A DNA stretch of 10,390 bases from Pseudomonadota bacterium (GTDB lineage: Bacteria > Pseudomonadota > Gammaproteobacteria > SZUA-229): positions 1-10,390 of the forward strand of contig JADFWF010000244.1 in NCBI GenBank assembly GCA_015222965.1, given 5' to 3'. The notes beneath the pieces were generated by a model. It was not told the origin of the DNA. It was given only the letters and a program-made list of their open reading frames with translations, and did no database searches. A program made the translations under genes and the position numbers. Position 1 is the stretch's first letter; each line of letters starts with the position of its first letter. This document shows positions 7,290 through 10,390 of the stretch, one piece after another.

Positions 7290-7420
7290 AGTTGGCAGTC
7301 GTCAGTTTGCAGTAGGCAGTTAAAAAAAATGAAGCCTCGGATTTACCGAGGCTTCATTTTTTTTATATTAGCTACGCTTTATTCTGCCAACTGCAAACTA
7401 CAAACTGACGACTGCCAACT
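7290..7420. repeat. Inverted heptad-repeat arms flanking a terminator
   Basis: The left arm (7290-7321) and right arm (7389-7420) are reverse complements over 32 bases with three mismatches. The outer 20 bases are perfect (7290-7309 with 7401-7420). Each arm is a degenerate 7-base tandem repeat, with consensus TNNNCAG on the left (four units from 7292, for example TTGGCAG and TCGTCAG) and CTGNNNA-type units on the right. The left arm begins three bases after the TlpA-like stop, and the right arm ends inside the stop codon of the phosphatase-family gene. The element fills essentially all of the convergent spacer. The origin is unknown; a short non-autonomous repeat or a heptanucleotide repeat expansion are both possible. 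Confidence 0.9.
7322..7364. terminator. Bidirectional intrinsic terminator
   Basis: A perfect 19-bp stem (7322-7340 with 7346-7364) surrounds the loop ATTTA. Its core TGAAGCCTCGG pairs with CCGAGGCTTCA, and eight A and eight T residues flank it, so each strand ends in a T-run. It serves both the TlpA-like gene and the convergent phosphatase-family gene. Confidence 0.93.
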
Positions 7421-8231
7421 AGTCTTTTATCCCAATCCAGTCGTACCAGTATTTAAACAGCTTCGTATCATAGCAAGCCAGTACCGAACGAATCTCAAGC
7501 TGTCCACGAAATACTTCTTCATTGTCTAATGATATCGAATGACCGCCCGCTTCTTTGAAGATCAAACTTCCGGCTGCATAGTCCCACTGCTTCTGACCAC
7601 CATGTAGATATATGTCAAACCGGCCTGCTGCCATCCAGCACCAGTCAATGGCTGATGAACCAAGATTTCTTTGTGATGCAAAAATACTTTCAGTTACTAA
7701 TTTAACGGCCAGCTTTTCTGGCAGACGCTTTAAGTCTATCTCTGCAACGACAGGTTTATTGTCAGTAAACTTCATCTGTGAATGTTCGATACGCTGACCG
7801 TTTAGATATGCACCCTGATCTTTTATAGCGGTAAACATTTCGTCTCGCACCGGATCGTAGATGAGCCCCAGTTGCTGCTGCTTCTTTATTATCAATGCGA
7901 TAGATACGGCAAAAAAAGGCAAGCCTGCAGCATAGTTGCTTGTTCCATCCAGAGGATCAATACACCAGTAGCCTTCGCCGGTATTTGCGAGGTCATTATC
8001 GATAACCGCCTGTTGCTCGGTTTCAGTCATCTCTTCGCCGAGGATATCGAATTTCGGCCATTGATGCTTCAGCTCTTTTTCCAGCCGATCCTGCATCGCA
8101 ATATCTGCCGGTGTGACCACACTGCCATCATCTTTATACTCAAATTCAGAATGCCCAAAATCTTTAAGCAATACTTCCTCTGCGGCAGCTTTTACCAACA
8201 ACTTTAATTTTTCTATATCAGGTAATAACAT
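7419..8231 (-). CDS. Inositol monophosphatase family protein (SuhB/CysQ-type)
   Basis: Mg2+-dependent, Li+-sensitive-type phosphomonoesterase of 270 residues, cytosolic. The family motifs are intact: TPAD (40-43, Asp43), ILGEEM (63-68, Glu66 and Glu67), WCIDPLDGTSNY (89-100, Asp92 and Asp95), and QWDYAAGSLIFKEAGG (215-230, Asp217), which are the expected metal-binding residues. GSSAIDWCWMAAGRFDIYL (191-209) resembles the SuhB C-terminal half. Length also fits SuhB (267) better than CysQ (246), but substrate cannot be decided: inositol phosphates, 3'-phosphoadenosine nucleotides and sugar phosphates are all used in this family. It follows the SDR gene by 19 bases on the same strand and is probably co-transcribed. 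The Shine-Dalgarno is weak. Its TAG stop overlaps the end of the inverted heptad repeat, and transcription should end at 7322-7364. Confidence 0.9.
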   Translation of the reverse strand: MLLPDIEKLKLLVKAAAEEVLLKDFGHSEFEYKDDGSVVTPADIAMQDRLEKELKHQWPKFDILGEEMTETEQQAVIDNDLANTGEGYWCIDPLDGTSNYAAGLPFFAVSIALIIKKQQQLGLIYDPVRDEMFTAIKDQGAYLNGQRIEHSQMKFTDNKPVVAEIDLKRLPEKLAVKLVTESIFASQRNLGSSAIDWCWMAAGRFDIYLHGGQKQWDYAAGSLIFKEAGGHSISLDNEEVFRGQLEIRSVLACYDTKLFKYWYDWIGIKD

Positions 8232-8250
8232 TTAATTTCAAATACAAAAG

Positions 8251-8943
8251 TTACCAGGGGATATCACTGCCATCAATATCTATGAAACGACCGCTGTCAT
8301 CGATCGTTAGCGATGTTAGGTTACTAAAAACCTGCTCCACACATTCTCGAGTACCGATTTCGGCACCAGTCCCACCCATCTCTGTTTTTACCCAACCAGG
8401 ATGTAGTGCAACGGAGATAATGCCTTTCTCTTTTAGGTCTATCGATAAACTTTTTACTACGGCATTTAAGGCAGCCTTACTCGAACGGTAGATATAACTA
8501 TTTCCATAGCCATTATCTGCCATGCTACCCATCTTACTGCTCATACAGGCAACCAGTTTACGATTACCCATAAACAGCTGTTCAGAAAATGCTTCGACCA
8601 TTTTTAATGGTGCGATGCTGTTTACCTGAAATGTCTGCAACCAGCTATCAACATCGACTGCGCCAAAGCTGTTTTTATCTGAGCCGTAGATACCTGCATT
8701 ATTGATGAGTATATCGATCGGGTCATTGCGTAGTTCATAAGACAGTGCCTGCAAGGTAGAAAGTTCGAGCATGTCCGCAATGTGCACACTGATCTTTCCG
8801 TTCGATAACTTCGCAATATTAAACAGATTTTCTGCGTTGTGCGGGTTACGACAGCAGGCAAAAATTCGCCAGCCCTGTTCCATGGCATATTTGACCATCT
8901 CAAGGCCAATGCCGCGGTTTGCACCGGTAATCAGTATATTCAT
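8251..8943 (-). CDS. Short-chain dehydrogenase/reductase, C-factor-like
   Basis: Classical SDR oxidoreductase of 230 residues with a single Rossmann domain, cytosolic. The cofactor motif TGANRGIG is at 6-13, the structural NNAG at 81-84, catalytic-tetrad Asn108 in VNSIAP, Ser135 or Ser136 in CMSSKMGS, and Tyr152 and Lys156 in YRSSK. HPGWVKTEMGG (181-191) is typical of the CsgA/C-factor-like and carbonyl-reductase-like subgroup. A basic residue within the glycine motif (Arg10) suggests NADP(H), which is an inference. The substrate is unknown. The start is the ATG at 8941-8943, immediately before the MNILITGA strand; no good Shine-Dalgarno is visible. It is the first gene of a probable two-gene unit with the inositol-monophosphatase-family gene. 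Its start codon lies only about 22 bases beyond the terminator T-run of the upstream GGDEF-EAL gene, leaving little room for an independent promoter. Confidence 0.9.
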   Translation of the reverse strand: MNILITGANRGIGLEMVKYAMEQGWRIFACCRNPHNAENLFNIAKLSNGKISVHIADMLELSTLQALSYELRNDPIDILINNAGIYGSDKNSFGAVDVDSWLQTFQVNSIAPLKMVEAFSEQLFMGNRKLVACMSSKMGSMADNGYGNSYIYRSSKAALNAVVKSLSIDLKEKGIISVALHPGWVKTEMGGTGAEIGTRECVEQVFSNLTSLTIDDSGRFIDIDGSDIPW

Positions 8944-8965
8944 ATAAACTTTGATGGTGTTAAAT

Positions 8966-9017
8966 AAAAAAGCCGCTCAATGCCATTTTTATTCATTCGG
9001 ATGGCATCAAACGGCTT
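8966..9017 (-). terminator. Intrinsic terminator of the GGDEF-EAL gene
   Basis: On the minus strand AAGCCG (9012-9017) pairs with CGGCTT (8970-8975). Inside it, after a 4-base internal loop on each side, ATGCCAT (9001-9007) pairs with ATGGCAT (8980-8986). A run of six T (8966-8971 on this strand) overlaps the end of the stem. It starts 26 bases after the stop codon of the GGDEF-EAL gene. Confidence 0.78.
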
Positions 9018-9043
9018 AGTTAAAAGCTTATTGTTATTATACG

Positions 9044-10390
9044 TTAACCCAGTTTATATATCTGGTTCATATAGAACTGTTCATACTCGCTGCCCGGCAG
9101 CGCCTTGCTCCAGAAAAACCCCTGAGCATATTGACATCCGACACTTTTCAGAACGTCTAACTGGCGTTCGTTCTCGACACCCTCAGCGAGTAGAGCTAAT
9201 TTCAAACCACGCGTCAGCCCAGCTATTGCATCGACGATGGTAGAGTCTTCTTCATTGTCAGGTATTCCGGCAACAAAAGCCCGATCAATCTTAACCACGT
9301 CGACAGGGAACTCTTTCAGATATGCTAGTGATGCATAACCGGTACCAAAATCATCAAGCAATATCTTCATACCCATAGCGCGCAATTTTTTCAGTGTTGC
9401 TTCTACTTCACCTATGTTGTCTATCAATGTGCGTTCCGTAACTTCGATAGACAGTGATGTTGCTTCGATACCATGTTCGTCCATTGCCTGGGTAAACAGT
9501 GCGACCAGATCCTGTTCTTTAAACTGGCGGGGTGTCAGATTTATTGAAACATTCTGGTTTTCAAGACCAGCATCCTGCCACACTTTTATTTGTTTACAGA
9601 CGCTATATATCAGCCATTCACCCAGTGCGACGATTAATCCACAGTCTTCAACAACATTGATAAAGTCCGCAGGCTGAATCATGCCTTTATCAGGATGCTG
9701 CCAGCGCAGCAATGCTTCGACGCCTACTACTTCATTCTTATGAATATCAATCACTGGCTGATAATGAATCAGGAATTCGTCATTCTCAAAAGCCGCTTTT
9801 AAACTGTTCTCCAGATCCAGGCGTTCCATCGCGTTAACACTCATTTCCGGTTTATAGAACTGGAAACAGTGGCGACCATTTTCTTTGGCGCGGAACATCG
9901 CGGTATCTGCATTTTTCAACAAAGTGCGCGCATCTTTGCCATCCTCAGGATAAACCGCAATACCGATAGAAGCGCTGGTATACGTTTCCTGGTCATCCAG
10001 GCGAACGTTATGTTCAAGGATGGTAGTCAGGTTGTCCGCAATTGAAATGGCATCATCGGGACCATTAATGTCTTCGATGATTACTGCAAATTCATCACCA
10101 CCCAGTCTTGCTATGGTGTCGGCTCGGCGCAGTGATTTTGAGATCAGTTCGCCAACAGCCTTAATTAATTTGTCGCCGGCGTCATGGCCGAATGAGTCAT
10201 TAACCAGTTTGAAATCATCGATATCAACAAGCATCAATGCCATAGACGTACGGCTGCGTTCAGAGCGAATTACCGCCTGTTCGAGCCGATCAGCAAACAG
10301 CAGGCGGTTTGGCAGACTGGTTAAAGTGTCGCGATAAGCCAGCAGCTGAACTTTACGTTCTGCGATAACTTTTGCGACCACCGATTTCAC
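9044..10390 (-). CDS. GGDEF-EAL cyclic-di-GMP turnover protein (5' end outside window)
   Basis: C-terminal 448 residues of a composite c-di-GMP signalling protein; the frame is open to the right edge, so the sensory N-terminus is missing. Numbered from the edge, the GGDEF domain (about 16-178) has YRDTLTSLPNR (19-29), DIDDFKLVNDSFGHDAGD (56-73) and an intact GGDEF (97-101). An RxxD inhibitory site (Arg88, Asp91) sits five residues before it. The EAL domain (about 190-440) has EALLRW (225-230), Asn284 in SINLTPRQF, Glu316 and Glu319 in IEVTER, DDFGTGYASL (346-355), Lys367 in VKID, Glu403 in AEGVE and Gln423 in QGFFWSKA. Both active sites therefore look complete: GGDEF makes c-di-GMP from GTP, and EAL hydrolyses it to pGpG. 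Which activity dominates cannot be read here. It ends at its own terminator and is unlikely to be functionally tied to the SDR gene downstream. Confidence 0.95.
   Translation of the reverse strand: MKSVVAKVIAERKVQLLAYRDTLTSLPNRLLFADRLEQAVIRSERSRTSMALMLVDIDDFKLVNDSFGHDAGDKLIKAVGELISKSLRRADTIARLGGDEFAVIIEDINGPDDAISIADNLTTILEHNVRLDDQETYTSASIGIAVYPEDGKDARTLLKNADTAMFRAKENGRHCFQFYKPEMSVNAMERLDLENSLKAAFENDEFLIHYQPVIDIHKNEVVGVEALLRWQHPDKGMIQPADFINVVEDCGLIVALGEWLIYSVCKQIKVWQDAGLENQNVSINLTPRQFKEQDLVALFTQAMDEHGIEATSLSIEVTERTLIDNIGEVEATLKKLRAMGMKILLDDFGTGYASLAYLKEFPVDVVKIDRAFVAGIPDNEEDSTIVDAIAGLTRGLKLALLAEGVENERQLDVLKSVGCQYAQGFFWSKALPGSEYEQFYMNQIYKLG

Noticed and set aside
7329..7529. 66-codon plus-strand frame beginning in the terminator stem
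   Set aside because: It starts within the hairpin and repeat arms and runs antisense into the phosphatase-family gene; no ribosome binding site or domain.
9036..9041. Perfect minus-strand TATAAT as a promoter for the SDR gene
   Set aside because: The -35 position is poor, and a transcript from here would run straight into the terminator at 8966-9017. It also sits at the end of the GGDEF-EAL coding sequence.

Overview
The window looks like chromosomal housekeeping DNA from a gammaproteobacterium or close relative of moderate GC content (roughly mid-40s % by eye). The evidence is an AroG-type class I DAHP synthase that keeps E. coli active-site numbering, a YigB-like HAD phosphatase, an M18 aminopeptidase, a SPOR-domain envelope protein and a GGDEF-EAL protein. 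IspG is the long form (416 residues, against 372 in E. coli), seen in Neisseria and Burkholderia-type lineages and in some gammaproteobacteria. I cannot name a genus. There are no rRNA or tRNA genes, transposases, phage genes or CRISPR arrays.

Layout, left to right. Positions 1-743 (minus) hold the N-terminal half of an M18 aminopeptidase, cut by the window edge. Upstream of it on the same strand is a COG3199 ATP-NAD kinase/AcoX-like protein (838-1956). Divergent from that is ispG (2057-3307, plus), which makes HMBPP in the MEP isoprenoid pathway. It converges on a minus-strand run: the SPOR protein (5365-6327), the YigB-like phosphatase (4573-5286) and the DAHP synthase (3394-4470), which has its own good promoter. 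A 449-base divergent gap (6328-6776) separates the SPOR gene from a plus-strand exported TlpA-like thioredoxin (6777-7286). The TlpA gene converges on a minus-strand pair, an SDR (8251-8943) followed by an inositol-monophosphatase-family enzyme (7419-8231). A GGDEF-EAL gene (9044 to the right edge, minus) ends at a terminator just before the SDR.

The genes do not form one pathway. They read as several independent short units: isoprenoid synthesis, aromatic amino acid entry, envelope and periplasmic functions, and c-di-GMP signalling. I see no convincing undescribed multi-gene system.

The most unusual structure is in the spaces between genes. Both convergent gene pairs have degenerate 7-base tandem repeats in opposite orientation around their shared 3' region, abutting or overlapping stop codons. 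At 7290-7420 the arms enclose a perfect 19-bp bidirectional terminator. At 3288-3384 one arm encodes the last residues of IspG. A third set of short repeats (16-base period) covers the stop codon of the kinase-like gene.
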